Positions 26,557 through 38,725 are shown, counted from the first letter of the stretch. The stretch: DNA of 64,000 nt from Xiheimicrobium sp033763395 (GCA_033763395.1 JANRKQ010000188.1:1-64000), one strand, 5' to 3'. Notes: generated by a model from the sequence alone, not told the origin. Translations and numbers: made by a program.

Positions 26557-28082
26557 AGCGCGCGCTGACCGCTCAGGAGATGCGGCGGGTCGACGCGGCG
26601 GCTGCGGATCACGGCATGCCGGGCTCGGTCCTGATGGAGAACGCCGGGGCAGCCCTCGCGCGCCAGGCGCAGGGCCTCGCCGGTGCCCAGGGCCGGTTCC
26701 TCGTGCTCTGCGGGACCGGGCACAACGGCGCCGATGGGCTGGTGGCGGCCCGGCAGCTCCATGGCGCAGGGCGCACGGTGCTCGTCGAGCTGCTCGGCAA
26801 CCCCTCGGAGCTCACCGGCGATCCCGCGAGGACCCTGAGGGCCCTCGAGGCCTCGGGGCTCTCGTGCGCGCCGATCTCGGACGAGCTGCCGGTGGGGCCG
26901 GGTGACGTCGTCATCGACGCGGTGTTCGGCGCGGGCCTCAACCGTGCGCCAGAGGGGCGCTTCGCCGACGCGATTGGCCGCATCTCGGTCTGGCGGGCCG
27001 CCGGCGCGAAGGTGCTGGCCGCCGATCTGCCGTCGGGGCTGGCGACCGACTCCGGGGTTCCGTTCGTGCCGAGCGTCGCCGCCGACGCGACCTGTGCGTT
27101 CGGCTTCCTCAAGCTGGGGCAAGTGCTCGAGCCCGGCGCGTCTCGGTGTGGCGCGATCGAGCTCGTCGACATCGGCATTCCAAGAGCCGCACACGGCGTG
27201 CTGGCAGGCCCGGGGACGTTCCTGCTCGAGGAGCGCGACGTGCAGGAGCGGCTCGCGCCCCGACGCGTCGACGGCCACAAGGGCACCTTCGGGCACGTGC
27301 TGGTGATCGCGGGGAGCTGGGGCAAGACGGGCGCCGCGGCGCTCTCGGCGTTGGGCGCGCTGCGGACCGGTGCGGGGCTGGTGACGGTGGCCAGCCGGCC
27401 GGAGGCGCTGCAGCCCATTCTCCATCACGCGCCCGAGATCATGGGCGTCGAGCTGGTGAACGATGGGCCGCTGGGGCTTGGGGACTTCAACTCGATCCTC
27501 GAAGCGGCCGACGGCAAGCAGGCGCTGGTGATCGGCCCGGGGATCGCGCGCGGCCCCGAGACGGGCCGCCTGCTCGGCGCGCTCCTCGAAGAGCTCGCGG
27601 TGCCCTGCGTGCTCGACGCCGACGCCCTGAACGCGCTCGAGGGGCAGGTGGGGCTGCTCGACAAGGCGAAGGGGGAGATCCTGCTCACGCCCCACCCGGG
27701 TGAGATGTCGCGGCTGACGGGGCGACCGACCGCCGAGCTCAACGCCGATCGGGTCGGCGCGGCCCGGCAGTTCGCGCAGGCGCACTCGGTGGTGCTCCTC
27801 CTCAAGGGCGCGCGGACGGTCATCGCCCGTCACGATGGCGCGGTGTTCGTCAACCCCACGGGCAACGCGGGCATGGCGACGGGTGGCTCGGGAGACGTGC
27901 TGGCTGGAATGACGGGCGCGCTCCTCGCGCAAGGGCTGTCGACCGAGGACGCGGCGGTCGTCGGTGCGTGGGCGCACGGCGCGGCCGGCGATCTGGCGGC
28001 GAATCGACGCGGTCAGCTCGGCCTGGTGGCCTCGGATCTGCTCGAGCACCTTGGTGACGTGTGGACGCGCTGGCACCGCTGA
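26553..28082 (+). CDS. nnr: bifunctional NAD(P)HX epimerase/dehydratase
   Basis: Repairs hydrated NADH and NADPH. The N-terminal epimerase domain (YjeF_N, about 1-215) has MENAGAALA and GTGHNGADGL. The C-terminal ADP-dependent dehydratase (carbohydrate-kinase fold, about 225-505) has KGTFGHVLVIAGS, DADALN, LTPHPGEMSRL and NPTGNAGMATGGSGDVL. 509 residues, as in E. coli Nnr. It starts within the pdxJ stop and overlaps tsaE by 22 bp, so the three genes form one translational unit. Confidence 0.96.
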   Translation: MKRALTAQEMRRVDAAAADHGMPGSVLMENAGAALARQAQGLAGAQGRFLVLCGTGHNGADGLVAARQLHGAGRTVLVELLGNPSELTGDPARTLRALEASGLSCAPISDELPVGPGDVVIDAVFGAGLNRAPEGRFADAIGRISVWRAAGAKVLAADLPSGLATDSGVPFVPSVAADATCAFGFLKLGQVLEPGASRCGAIELVDIGIPRAAHGVLAGPGTFLLEERDVQERLAPRRVDGHKGTFGHVLVIAGSWGKTGAAALSALGALRTGAGLVTVASRPEALQPILHHAPEIMGVELVNDGPLGLGDFNSILEAADGKQALVIGPGIARGPETGRLLGALLEELAVPCVLDADALNALEGQVGLLDKAKGEILLTPHPGEMSRLTGRPTAELNADRVGAARQFAQAHSVVLLLKGARTVIARHDGAVFVNPTGNAGMATGGSGDVLAGMTGALLAQGLSTEDAAVVGAWAHGAAGDLAANRRGQLGLVASDLLEHLGDVWTRWHR

Positions 28083-28552
28083 CCCGAACGCTCACGTCGG
28101 ACTCGGCCGAGGCGACCTTTCAGCTCGGCGAGGCGCTCGGCCGCGTGCTCGAGCCGAAGGACTTCGTCGGCCTCGACGGCCAGCTCGGCGCGGGCAAGAC
28201 CTCGTTCTCGCGCGGCGTCGCCCAGGGCGCCGGAGTGCCGCTCGATGACGTGTCGAGCCCGACGTACTCCATCGTCCAGACGTACGCGGGCCGCCTGCCG
28301 CTCCACCACGCGGATCTCTACCGGCTGGCGAGCGAAGGCGACCTCTTCGGCATCGGCTACTTCGAGCTGCTCGAGAGCGACGGCGCGATGCTGGTGGAGT
28401 GGGTGAGCCAGGTGCCCGGGGCGAAGCCCGACGACGCGCTGTCGATCCGCGTCGAGGTGGTGGGGCTCGAGCGACGGGTGCTCCAGGTGTCGACGAGCGG
28501 CGCGCGCTCGTCGGCGCTCCTCGAGCGGTGGCTGGGGCCGGCGGCTGATTGA
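28061..28552 (+). CDS. tsaE: tRNA threonylcarbamoyladenosine ATPase TsaE
   Basis: The ATPase partner of TsaB/TsaD for the t6A37 tRNA modification. Walker A is GQLGAGKTSFSRG (about 42-54), then SSPTYSIVQTY and HHADLYRL, and the YFELL-to-VEWV segment typical of the family. 163 residues. The GTG start lies inside nnr (22-bp overlap); no better start is seen downstream before the conserved core. Confidence 0.94.
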   Translation: MDALAPLTRTLTSDSAEATFQLGEALGRVLEPKDFVGLDGQLGAGKTSFSRGVAQGAGVPLDDVSSPTYSIVQTYAGRLPLHHADLYRLASEGDLFGIGYFELLESDGAMLVEWVSQVPGAKPDDALSIRVEVVGLERRVLQVSTSGARSSALLERWLGPAAD

Positions 28553-28591
28553 GGGTGCGGCAGTCGCTCCGCGGCGCTAGGTGACGCGCGC

Positions 28592-29462
<871 letters not shown>

Positions 29463-29488
<26 letters not shown>

Positions 29489-30374
29489 GCGGCGCCGACA
29501 GGCAGGCCCGGAGCGCCTCGTTGACCGCCGTCGGGTTCTCCGAGTGCACGAAGTGGCCCGCGTCAGCGATGGGCACGATGCGAAGGTTCGGCGCGTAGGC
29601 CTGCGTTCCCGGGACGAGCACGTCGAAGTCGAGCGCGGGATCCTTCTGGCCCCAGATGAGCGTCGTGTCGCACCCGATGGGCGGGTAGGCGGGCGGCGTG
29701 AGCGGGTGGCGGAAGCCCGAGCGCACGGCCTCGCGGTACCAGCCCACCATCGCGGTGGCGGCGCCCGGGCGCTGAATCGCATCACGAAACGGGCGTACGT
29801 CGTCGGCGGTCCAGTGCGCGCGGTTCACCGACGCGGCCTTGAGCGTGCGGGGCATGAGCTCCGCGTCGTTTCGGGTGAGCACCCACTCGGGCAGGAACGG
29901 CAGCTGGAAGAAGAACATGTACCAGCTGCGCTTGACCTGGCCCCACGAGAGCCCGTTGAGGAGCGCCTGCCGCATCACCGCCGGGTGCGGGCAGTTGAGC
30001 ACGGCGAGGCGCTCGCAGAAGTCGGGACGGTGCGCGGCCAGGTGCCACGCGACGGCGCCACCCCAGTCATGGCCGACGACCTTCGCGCGGCGTGCGGGTT
30101 CGAGATGCTCGATGAGGTGGCAGACGTCCGTGGCCAGGGTGTCGAGATCGAAGGGACCGCGCTTGTCGGTGTCTCCGTAGCCGCGCTGATCCGGAGCGAC
30201 GACCCGGAACCCGGCGTTCGCGAGCGCGTCGATCTGATAGCGCCACGACCACCACATCTCGGGGAACCCGTGCAGGAGGACGAGCACGGGCCCCGAGCCC
30301 TTCTCGACGTAGTGGAGCCGCAAGCGCGGCAGGTCGACGAAGTGATGGGTGACGGAGAGATCGGCGAGCTTCAT
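29463..30374 (-). CDS. epoxide-hydrolase-like alpha/beta hydrolase
   Basis: 303 residues. HGFPEMWWSWRYQ provides the oxyanion-hole HGFPE motif, GHDWGGAVAW carries an Asp nucleophile rather than Ser, DQRGYGDTDK is typical of soluble epoxide hydrolases, and the His lies in DAGHFVHSENP. Haloalkane dehalogenases share Asp, but the HGFPE and lid residues fit epoxide hydrolases better. No signal peptide is present. Its ATG overlaps the stop of the giant repeat protein gene (ATGA), so both are made from one mRNA. Confidence 0.88.
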
Positions 30375-33300
30375 ACGCGGCGCTGACGTCGGGCGAAGGC
30401 GAGGAGCCCCAGCGCGAGCCAGAGCGCCGACGGGGTGGTGGTGCAGCTGCAGCCCCCAGTGAGCTCGGGCGGGTTCATTGAGCCGCCGTCCGGTGACGAG
30501 GTGCCAGCGTCGGGACTCGGAGTCGTCCCAGCGTCGACCATCACGCCAGCGTCGACCATCACGCCAGCGTCGACGATTGTACCGGCGTCGACCATTATGC
30601 CGGCGTCGACCGTGACCCCGGCGTCGCCCACGCCGCCGTCGACCATCACGCCGCCGTCGACCATCACGCCGCCGTCGACCATCACGCCGCCGTCGACCAT
30701 CACGCCGCCGTCCACCATCACCCCAGCATCGCCCGCGCCGCCGTCGATCGGCTGACAGGCGACGGCTCCAGGCACGGAGGTCGTCCCATTCGGACATGCC
30801 GTGCACATCGACGCGCCCGGCCCCGAGGCGAACGTCCCCGCGGGACACGCGGCACAAACGCCTGCGCCCGTCGCGCTCGCGAACGTTCCCGGCTGACACG
30901 GCACGCACTGGCTCTGCCCCGTCATGCCCGCGAAGGTCCCGGGCGGGCACGCGTCGCACGTCGATGCACCCGCCGTCGACGAGAACGCGCCAACCGCACA
31001 GGGCGTGCAAGCCGTCGAGCCGGGTCCACCCGAGAAGGTCCCCGGCTGGCAGGTCGAGCACGTGCTCGCTCCAGACGTCGCCGAGAACTGTCCCGGCTGG
31101 CAGGCCGTGCACGCCGTCGCTCCCGAGGCCGAGGCGATGGTGCCCGCCGAACAGGGCGCGCACGTCGTGGCGCCGGGGAGCGCGGAGAAGGTGCCAGGCT
31201 GACATGTCGTGCAGCTCGTCGCGCCGGAAGCCGAGGCAAAGCTCCCCGGTGCGCATGGTGAGCACGCGGCGGCACCTGCCGTCGCCGCGAAGTTTCCCGG
31301 CTGGCAGGTGGTGCAGCTCGTGGCGCCCGAGGCCGCGGCGAAGCTCCCGGCGGTGCAGGGCGTACACGCAGCCGAGCCCGTCATCGCGGCGAAGTTGCCC
31401 GGTTGGCAGGGCATGCACGCCGTGGCTCCCGACGTGGCGACGAACGTTCCCGCTGCACACGCGGTGCAGGCGGCGGCTCCCGTGGTGGCGCTGAACCGGC
31501 CGGGGGCGCAGGCCGAGCAGCTCGTCGCTCCCGACGTCGACGCGAAGGTACCCGCCGCGCAGGCCGTGCAGCTCAAAGCGCCTGCGTTCGCCGAGAAGGT
31601 CCCCGGCATGCACGACGCGCAGGCGCTCTGGCCGGGGCTCCCGGAGAACGTTCCGGCGGCACACTCGGCGCACACGCTTGCTCCAGTCACACTCGAGAAC
31701 CGGCCCGGCTGGCACGGCGTACAGGCGATGCTCCCGGTGGTGTTCGCGAACGTGCCCACACCGCAGGCGGTGCACGCCGTCGCTCCGCTGCTGGCCTGGA
31801 ACGTTCCCGTCGCGCACGGAGCGCAGCTCGCGGCGCCCGCGCTCGGTGCCGAGGTTCCGGGAGCGCATGCCGTACAGGTCGGAGAGCCCGAAGCGGCCGC
31901 GAAGGAGCCGGCAAGGCAGGTGGTGCAGCTCGAGCTTCCCGCGGCAGAGCTCTGGCCCGGGCTACACGACTGACACGAGGTCGCGCCGCTCATCGCCGAG
32001 AACTGGCCGGCTGCGCACTGCGTGCACGCACTGGCGCCCGTGGTGGCCGAGAACGTGCCCGCGCCGCAGGAGCTGCAGAGGGCTGCGCCTGACATCGGCT
32101 GGGCGCTCCCCGCGGGACAGGCCTGACAGGTCGGCGCGCCGGGGCTGGTCGAGAAGGTGCCCGGGCTGCAATCGGTACAGGCCGCTGCGCCGCTCATCGA
32201 GAACCGACCGGGAGGGCAGAAGTCACAGGCGATCGACCCCGCGCTGCTGGCGAAGGTGCCGGCGGCGCATGCGAGGCAGCTCGCCGAACCGGCCGTCGGG
32301 GCGTAGGTGCCCACGCCGCAGTCGACGCAGACCGGGCTCCCCGCGTCCGAGCTTCGACCCGGCGGGCAGAGCGCGCACGAGGATGAACCGGTGAACGCCG
32401 CGAAGGTGCCCGCGATGCAGGCCTCGCAGCTCGTGCTGCCCGTGTTCGCAGCGAAGCGGCCGAGCGCGCACGGCTCGCAGGTCGCCGAGCCAGTGGTGGC
32501 CGCGAAGGTTCCAACCGAGCAGTCCGTGCAGGCAGTCGAACCCGTCGACGCCGCGAACCGACCTGCAGCGCACGCCGTACAGGCGGTGGCGCCGCTCGTC
32601 GACGAGAAGCTCCCGGTCGAGCACTCGGCGCACGTCACCGCGCCCGACTGCCCCGCGAACCGGCCGGGCGTGCAGGCCTCGCACGAGGTCAGCCCCGCGT
32701 CGGGAGCCTGGGTGCCCGGGCTACACGAGGCGCAGCCGAGGCCGCCACCGAGCCCATAGCCACCAGGCGCGCACAGGGCGCACGACTGGCCTGCGTCAGC
32801 CCCTTCGCCCGCCACGCAGGGGATGCACTGGGTCTCACCTCGACCGAACGTCGCGGTGTTCGCCGCGCAGAGCGTGCAGGGCGCTTCACCGGTCGCAGAG
32901 ATGGCGTTCTCCTGGCACTCGCCGGCCGGCACCGCGCTGGGCCCCGCGCTCGCGCCCGCCAGCGTCACCCGCCAGCCCACGTCGATGACGCCGTTCGAGA
33001 GCTCCCGCTCCCACGCGTTGTTCCCACTCGCCGGTGGAGCAGCCTGGCCCGGCACACCCAGCGCGTCGACGGCCCCGGTCGCGGTGGTGTCGATGTCATT
33101 GTTCCAGCCCTGCGCGTTCACGAAGGTGACCGCCGTCAGCGTGAACGTCGAGGTCGCGGTCAGGCCGTTCAGATCGGCGAGCGGAACGCGGAACTCGACC
33201 ACGTCGTTGGCGACCGAGATGCTCGCGGCGGATCCGACGATGGCGTACCAGGTCCCCGAGTCGAACCACTCGACCTCGGGGTTGCCCGAGCCGGCGACGT

Positions 33301-33697
33301 GAATCGCGAGCTGCCGCTCGGGGCGGAGCGACGCGCGCACGGTGAGCGGGTTCTGATCGCCCAGGAAGTTCTGGCCGCCGCCTGCAGTCGTGTCGAACCC
33401 GAGCGCGAGGTGAACGGCGTTGGAGGCGGTGATGTCGGCGAGTCGAACCAGGCCGAAGAGCGCCGTGCCATCGGTCGTGAGCCGCAGCTCGACGAGATCG
33501 GCGTCGGACGTCATGCCGGGATCGGTGCGACGGTCGCCCGCGACGCCTCGAAGAATCCACTCGTCGCCAGAGGTCGTGGCCTGGTGAACGCCCACCGGTG
33601 GCGTTCCGGTCCAATCGGAGGGATCACCGTCGACCGTTCGGGGCCCGGCTGCGGCGATCACCGGCAGCACGACGAGAGAGAGGAGGGCTCGGCGCAT
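30371..33697 (-). CDS. giant Cys-rich repeat surface protein with MYXO-CTERM signal
   Basis: 1108 residues. The signal peptide RRALLSLVVLPVIAAAG is followed by a beta-rich domain (about 20-245) resembling the carbohydrate-binding-type domain at the start of some secreted proteins (TVDGDPSDWTGT). Residues 274-979 are about 42 repeats of 16-17 residues, each with CxxC and then PGTFSA(x)TGA-like sequence, similar to ephrin-receptor-like/GCC2-GCC3 repeats. A DGGVMV/DAGVMV linker follows, then the MYXO-CTERM end: GGCSC, a hydrophobic helix and ARRQRR. It is expected to be anchored at the surface and processed. Roughly 84 Cys could form disulfides along a long rod. Its role is unknown; adhesion or predation is speculation. 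Confidence 0.9.
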   Translation of the reverse strand: MRRALLSLVVLPVIAAAGPRTVDGDPSDWTGTPPVGVHQATTSGDEWILRGVAGDRRTDPGMTSDADLVELRLTTDGTALFGLVRLADITASNAVHLALGFDTTAGGGQNFLGDQNPLTVRASLRPERQLAIHVAGSGNPEVEWFDSGTWYAIVGSAASISVANDVVEFRVPLADLNGLTATSTFTLTAVTFVNAQGWNNDIDTTATGAVDALGVPGQAAPPASGNNAWERELSNGVIDVGWRVTLAGASAGPSAVPAGECQENAISATGEAPCTLCAANTATFGRGETQCIPCVAGEGADAGQSCALCAPGGYGLGGGLGCASCSPGTQAPDAGLTSCEACTPGRFAGQSGAVTCAECSTGSFSSTSGATACTACAAGRFAASTGSTACTDCSVGTFAATTGSATCEPCALGRFAANTGSTSCEACIAGTFAAFTGSSSCALCPPGRSSDAGSPVCVDCGVGTYAPTAGSASCLACAAGTFASSAGSIACDFCPPGRFSMSGAAACTDCSPGTFSTSPGAPTCQACPAGSAQPMSGAALCSSCGAGTFSATTGASACTQCAAGQFSAMSGATSCQSCSPGQSSAAGSSSCTTCLAGSFAAASGSPTCTACAPGTSAPSAGAASCAPCATGTFQASSGATACTACGVGTFANTTGSIACTPCQPGRFSSVTGASVCAECAAGTFSGSPGQSACASCMPGTFSANAGALSCTACAAGTFASTSGATSCSACAPGRFSATTGAAACTACAAGTFVATSGATACMPCQPGNFAAMTGSAACTPCTAGSFAAASGATSCTTCQPGNFAATAGAAACSPCAPGSFASASGATSCTTCQPGTFSALPGATTCAPCSAGTIASASGATACTACQPGQFSATSGASTCSTCQPGTFSGGPGSTACTPCAVGAFSSTAGASTCDACPPGTFAGMTGQSQCVPCQPGTFASATGAGVCAACPAGTFASGPGASMCTACPNGTTSVPGAVACQPIDGGAGDAGVMVDGGVMVDGGVMVDGGVMVDGGVMVDGGVGDAGVTVDAGIMVDAGTIVDAGVMVDAGVMVDAGTTPSPDAGTSSPDGGSMNPPELTGGCSCTTTPSALWLALGLLAFARRQRRV
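30531..30735 (-). repeat. 18-bp minisatellite encoding VMVDGG/VMVDAG
   Basis: About eleven imperfect tandem copies of an 18-bp unit (plus strand gtcgaccatcacgccgcc and variants) lie in the gene's reading frame. The last five copies are nearly identical, which suggests recent slippage. They encode the Asp/Gly linker before the MYXO-CTERM signal. Confidence 0.85.
30761..32878 (-). repeat. about 42 protein-level repeats of 16-17 residues
   Basis: Each unit encodes CxxC followed by PGTF- or AGTF-like and TGA-like residues. DNA identity between units is only moderate, so the array is old or has been diversified while the protein pattern was kept. Confidence 0.85.
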
Positions 33698-33772
33698 GGC
33701 CGGCCACCCTACACCGGCTCTTCGACGCGGACCGTTGAATCCCGCGAAGACGCTTTCGTCCATGGCGCGCCC

Positions 33773-33790
33773 GTGGGAGACGCCTCCCAC
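33773..33790 (+). promoter_or_regulatory. perfect hairpin in the leader of the small lipoprotein gene
   Basis: GTGGGAG (33773-33779), a 4-nt loop and CTCCCAC (33784-33790) form a perfect 7-bp stem, 20 bp before ATG 33811. It sits in the divergent gap between the repeat protein and the lipoprotein gene. An operator or an RNA element are both possible. Confidence 0.35.
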
Positions 33791-33810
33791 CTCAACCGGG
33801 AGTCCAAACC

Positions 33811-34203
33811 ATGAAGACCGTCACCGTCGTGCTGGCCACCACCATCGCCGTGCTGCTGTCGGGCTGCGGAGGCAACGCGTGCGATCGACTCGACGCCGCC
33901 AACAAGCGCTTCTTCGGCAGCTCGAACCAGTGCTCGTACATGTCTGGAGGCACGAGCGTCACGGTGCGCACGAACCAGGCCTCGCTGTCGAGCTGCAACG
34001 CAGCGCTCGCCAAGTGCTCCTCGGCAGATCTGCAGGTGCTGGACGGCTTCATGAAGTGCGTCGAGGCGGCGCCGGCCTGCACCGCGGGCAACGAGAAGAC
34101 CGCGGCCGATGCCTACGCCGCGTGCTCGCTGCAGCTCGTCACCGTCTCGGGCACGAGCATCATGTCGAAGCTGTCGACCGAGTGCGCCGCCGGCTTCCAG
34201 TGA
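33811..34203 (+). CDS. small Cys-rich lipoprotein
   Basis: 130 residues. KTVTVVLATTIAVLLSGC is a clean lipoprotein signal with lipobox LSGC at Cys19. The mature part has eight or nine further Cys (NACDRL, NQCSYM, SSCNAALAKCSS, MKCVEAAPAC, ACSLQL, TECAAGF), suggesting a disulfide-bonded helical bundle. GGGAG lies 8 nt before the ATG. It is divergent from the giant repeat protein gene. The family is unknown to me, but small lipoproteins with this Cys layout are frequent in myxobacteria (from memory). Confidence 0.85.
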   Translation: MKTVTVVLATTIAVLLSGCGGNACDRLDAANKRFFGSSNQCSYMSGGTSVTVRTNQASLSSCNAALAKCSSADLQVLDGFMKCVEAAPACTAGNEKTAADAYAACSLQLVTVSGTSIMSKLSTECAAGFQ

Positions 34204-34206
34204 GCC

Positions 34207-34947
34207 TCAGGCCCAGTCGGCCACGCGCGACAGCTTGACCTCGAGGCGCTCGTCGATGCCGACGACGCCGTCTTCGGGGATCTCTCGCCAGTCCCCCTCG
34301 CTCCAGAGCCGTTCGCTCGCGATGAAGCGCGCGCCGGGCTCCTGCGCGAGGAAGAGCGTTCGCCCCCGGCGGGTCGCCACCATGCGCCTCCCGTCGGTGA
34401 CGAGGAAGTTCATCGCTGAGGGCTTCTCGAGGTCCGGCGTGTCGGTGACGTTCGAGACCGTCGTCATGACCCGCGCCAGCGCCCGCTTGATGTCGTCGAG
34501 GCCGGGGTCGGGCACGCCATCGAGCACCGTACGGAAGAGGGCGAAGCAGGTCTCGCTGTCGGTCTCGCCCTGCACCTGCGCGAGGTGGTGCGGCGCGATG
34601 TGCTGCTCGATGCGCGCGCGGTGCTCCTTGAAGCGCGCCACCGTGCCGTTGTGCATGAAGGCCCAGCCGCGGGCGTAGAACGGGTGCGCGTTACGCTCCG
34701 TCACCGAGCCGACCGACGCGAGGCGAATGTGGGTGATCAGCGACTGCGTCGCGAGCTCCTCACCGAGTTGGTGGAACCGCGCACACTGATGGGCGGGCGT
34801 GACGTTCACCTCGAGGTGCGGCGGGTCGCTGTCGAAGCGCGCGATGCCCCAGCCGTCCTTGTGCTCGAGGGCCTGCTTCTTCAGCGCGTCGAACGCCCGC
34901 CGGACCCGTACGGGCCGCTCGGCTCTGACGGCGAACAGACGGCACAT
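34207..34947 (-). CDS. class II glutamine amidotransferase (YafJ-like)
   Basis: 246 residues. The start at ATG 34947 puts Cys at position 2 (MCRLFAVRA), the N-terminal nucleophile of Ntn amidotransferases after Met removal; an earlier in-frame start would block this. HKDGWGIARF, HIRLASVGSV, NAHPF and MHNGTVARF form the glutamine site. There is no fused synthase domain, as in YafJ/Egt-type proteins. The substrate is unknown. It ends 3 bp from the convergent lipoprotein gene. Confidence 0.9.
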   Translation of the reverse strand: MCRLFAVRAERPVRVRRAFDALKKQALEHKDGWGIARFDSDPPHLEVNVTPAHQCARFHQLGEELATQSLITHIRLASVGSVTERNAHPFYARGWAFMHNGTVARFKEHRARIEQHIAPHHLAQVQGETDSETCFALFRTVLDGVPDPGLDDIKRALARVMTTVSNVTDTPDLEKPSAMNFLVTDGRRMVATRRGRTLFLAQEPGARFIASERLWSEGDWREIPEDGVVGIDERLEVKLSRVADWA

Positions 34948-35029
34948 CGAAGGGCTCCGACGACAGCGAGGGAACACGAGGCATACCACCAGGGCGCCAC
35001 GCGCGCGACGGGCGTCCCTGAACGAGCGG

Positions 35030-36255
35030 TCAGACGACCTGGCCCGCCTTCATCACCTGCGCGGCTTCGTTCATGCCGAGGTGGTAGGGCAGGGTGCGGT
35101 AGCTCTCGGCGGCGAACACGACGAGGTCCGCCGGCCCGCCGACCGTCAGCCGGCCGAGGTCGGGCCTTCGCAGCGCCAGCGCTCCGATGCGGGTGAACCC
35201 GAGGAAGGCTTCGGCCGGCGTGAGCCCGTTCTCCAGACAGGCGAGGCCCATGGCGAGGCTCACGTTCTCGGAGTTCGACGAGCCGGGGTTGCAGTTCGTG
35301 CACAGGGCCACCTGCACGCCCGCGTCACGCAGCGCGCGGCCCGGGGCGAAGGGCCTGGCCCGCGCGAAGAGCGTCGAGGTGGGCGCGAGGACGGCGATCG
35401 TCCCGGCCCGGGCGAGCGCGGCGACGCCCTCGGGAGTTATCTGCTCGAGGTGATCGGCGGTGACCGCCTCGAGCGACGCCGCCAGCTGGGCGCCGCTATT
35501 CGCGGTGAGCTGATCGACGTGGAGCCGCAGGGGAACTCCCACCGCGCGCGCCCGGGCCGCGAGCTGCCGCGCCTCGTCGTGCGTGAAGGCCGACTGCTCG
35601 ACGAAGGCGTCGACGAAGTCACACCGGCGCTCGCGCGCGAGCGCGTCGAGCAGGTCGAGGCAGGTCTGCACCCACTCGGAGCGCCGGTCGCCCAGCTCTT
35701 TCGGCACCGCGTGCAGCCCGAGGAAGGTCGAGACGACGGTCTGTGGGCCCTGACGCCCGAGCGTGGCGATGGCGTCGAGCAGGCGTCGCTCGGACGCCGC
35801 GTCGAGCCCGTAGCCCGACTTGATCTCGACGGTGGTGACCCCCTGCCGCAGTAAACGGTCGAGCCGGGGGCGCGCCAGACGCACCAGGTCGTCGACACTG
35901 GCGCCGCGCGTGGCCAGCACCGTCTTCGCGATGCCACCGCCGGCCGCGGCGATCTCGAGGTAGCTCTTGCCCTGACAGCGCTGCTCGAACTCGTCGCTCC
36001 GATCGCCCGCGAAGACGACGTGGGTGTGGCAATCGACGAGCCCGGGCCCGACGAAGCCCCCCTGGGCGTCGATCACCCGGGTGGTCGCGGTGATCGCTCC
36101 CGTTGGGAGCGCCTCCTCGGGGCCGAGGAAGCTGATGCGCCCGCCCTGCACACCGACGACGCCCCGGGCGACCCGCCCCAACGTCTCCTCGGCCCGTCCG
36201 CCCAGCGGTCCGTCGCAGGTGACGAGCTCGGAGGTGTTGCGGACGACGAGGTCCA

Positions 36256-36256
<1 letters not shown>
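35030..36256 (-). CDS. hutI: imidazolonepropionase
   Basis: Third step of histidine degradation, opening 4-imidazolone-5-propanoate to N-formimino-glutamate. It is an amidohydrolase with metal ligands H77 and H79 in DCHTHVVFAGDR, LRLHVDQLTANSG and the NCNPGSS loop. 408 residues, normal. Its ATG shares one base with the hutU stop (TGATG), so both are co-translated. hutH and hutG/hutF are not in the window. Confidence 0.97.
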
Positions 36257-37920
<1,664 letters not shown>

Positions 37921-38078
37921 GGCCCGCTTCCTTAGCCCGACCCCGGTGGGAGTCGATCGCGCCCCCACGACACGGCGCGCCGAAGTCGAAGCCCGCCTCA
38001 TGCCGTGCGCAACCCGACATTGTGGACTCGCGCGACGCTTGTCCCGCAGGGGCCGAGTGGGGGAATGTGGCGGCCGAC

Positions 38079-38321
38079 ATGACACGAATGGTGGCCATCG
38101 GCGCCGTGATCGGGTTCGCCGCGACGATCATCGCCCTCTCAGTTTGGGACCGGGGCAGCGGCTCGGCCGTCGAGCCGCTCGTTCCCGACGCCGGCCCGGT
38201 GACCGCCGTGAACCCGAAGCTGTTGCGGGCGATGCAGCTCGGCCCGCCGGCCACCGACGTGAAGGGTGTCTATTCGCCAGAGCCCAGGAGCCTCGACGTC
38301 GGAGACGCGGGCGCGCCGTGA
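38079..38321 (+). CDS. small membrane-anchored protein
   Basis: 80 residues. One hydrophobic helix at about 3-21 (RMVAIGAVIGFAATIIAL) is followed by a Pro/Asp-rich tail (VPDAGPVTAVNPKLLRAMQLG). The start is ATG 38079, or ATG 38088 two residues into the helix; the Shine-Dalgarno is weak. The stop overlaps the next start (GTGA), so it is coupled to the lipoprotein. The function is unknown. Confidence 0.6.
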   Translation: MTRMVAIGAVIGFAATIIALSVWDRGSGSAVEPLVPDAGPVTAVNPKLLRAMQLGPPATDVKGVYSPEPRSLDVGDAGAP

Positions 38322-38725
38322 GGTGGGCAATCGGGGTGTTGCTGATGGGCTGCGTGGCTCCGATTCAGTCGGTCAAGCCGTCGTGCCCGCCGTGCGCTGA
38401 GCCCAGCGGGGCCGAGCCGGCCGACGCCGTGCGAGCAGCAGCGCGGGCGTTCGTCTCGGCGGCCGAGGCGCGTGACTTCGCGACGGCGTGGAGCTGGCTG
38501 TCTGGCGCGTGGCGCGATCGGTACACCCCCGAGCGGCTGGCCCGGGACTTCGATCGGGAGCCGCGAGGCGCAGGCTTCGTCAGCCGCCTGAAGGCCTCGC
38601 TCGGCGGGCCGGTTTCACTCGCGGGCGATCGTGCCACCATCAGCCTGGGCGCGGAGCGGAGCGCCCGCCTGGTGCTGGAGCCCGGCGGGTGGAAGCTGGA
38701 CTCGCTCGACACCGCCGCTCGGTGA
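38318..38725 (+). CDS. lipoprotein with NTF2-like fold
   Basis: 135 residues from GTG 38318, which overlaps the previous stop. VRWAIGVLLMGC is a short lipoprotein signal with Cys12, followed by a CPPC pair. The mature part starts with a helix (DAVRAAARAFVSAAEARDF) and ends in strands (DRATISLG, RSARLVLEPGGWKLDSL). This resembles the helix-then-curved-sheet order of NTF2/SnoaL-like accessory domains. The assignment is by pattern. Confidence 0.7.
   Translation: MRWAIGVLLMGCVAPIQSVKPSCPPCAEPSGAEPADAVRAAARAFVSAAEARDFATAWSWLSGAWRDRYTPERLARDFDREPRGAGFVSRLKASLGGPVSLAGDRATISLGAERSARLVLEPGGWKLDSLDTAAR

Noticed and set aside
30531..32878. CRISPR-like array of regular repeats
   Set aside because: The units are contiguous, in frame with a protein and have no unique spacers.
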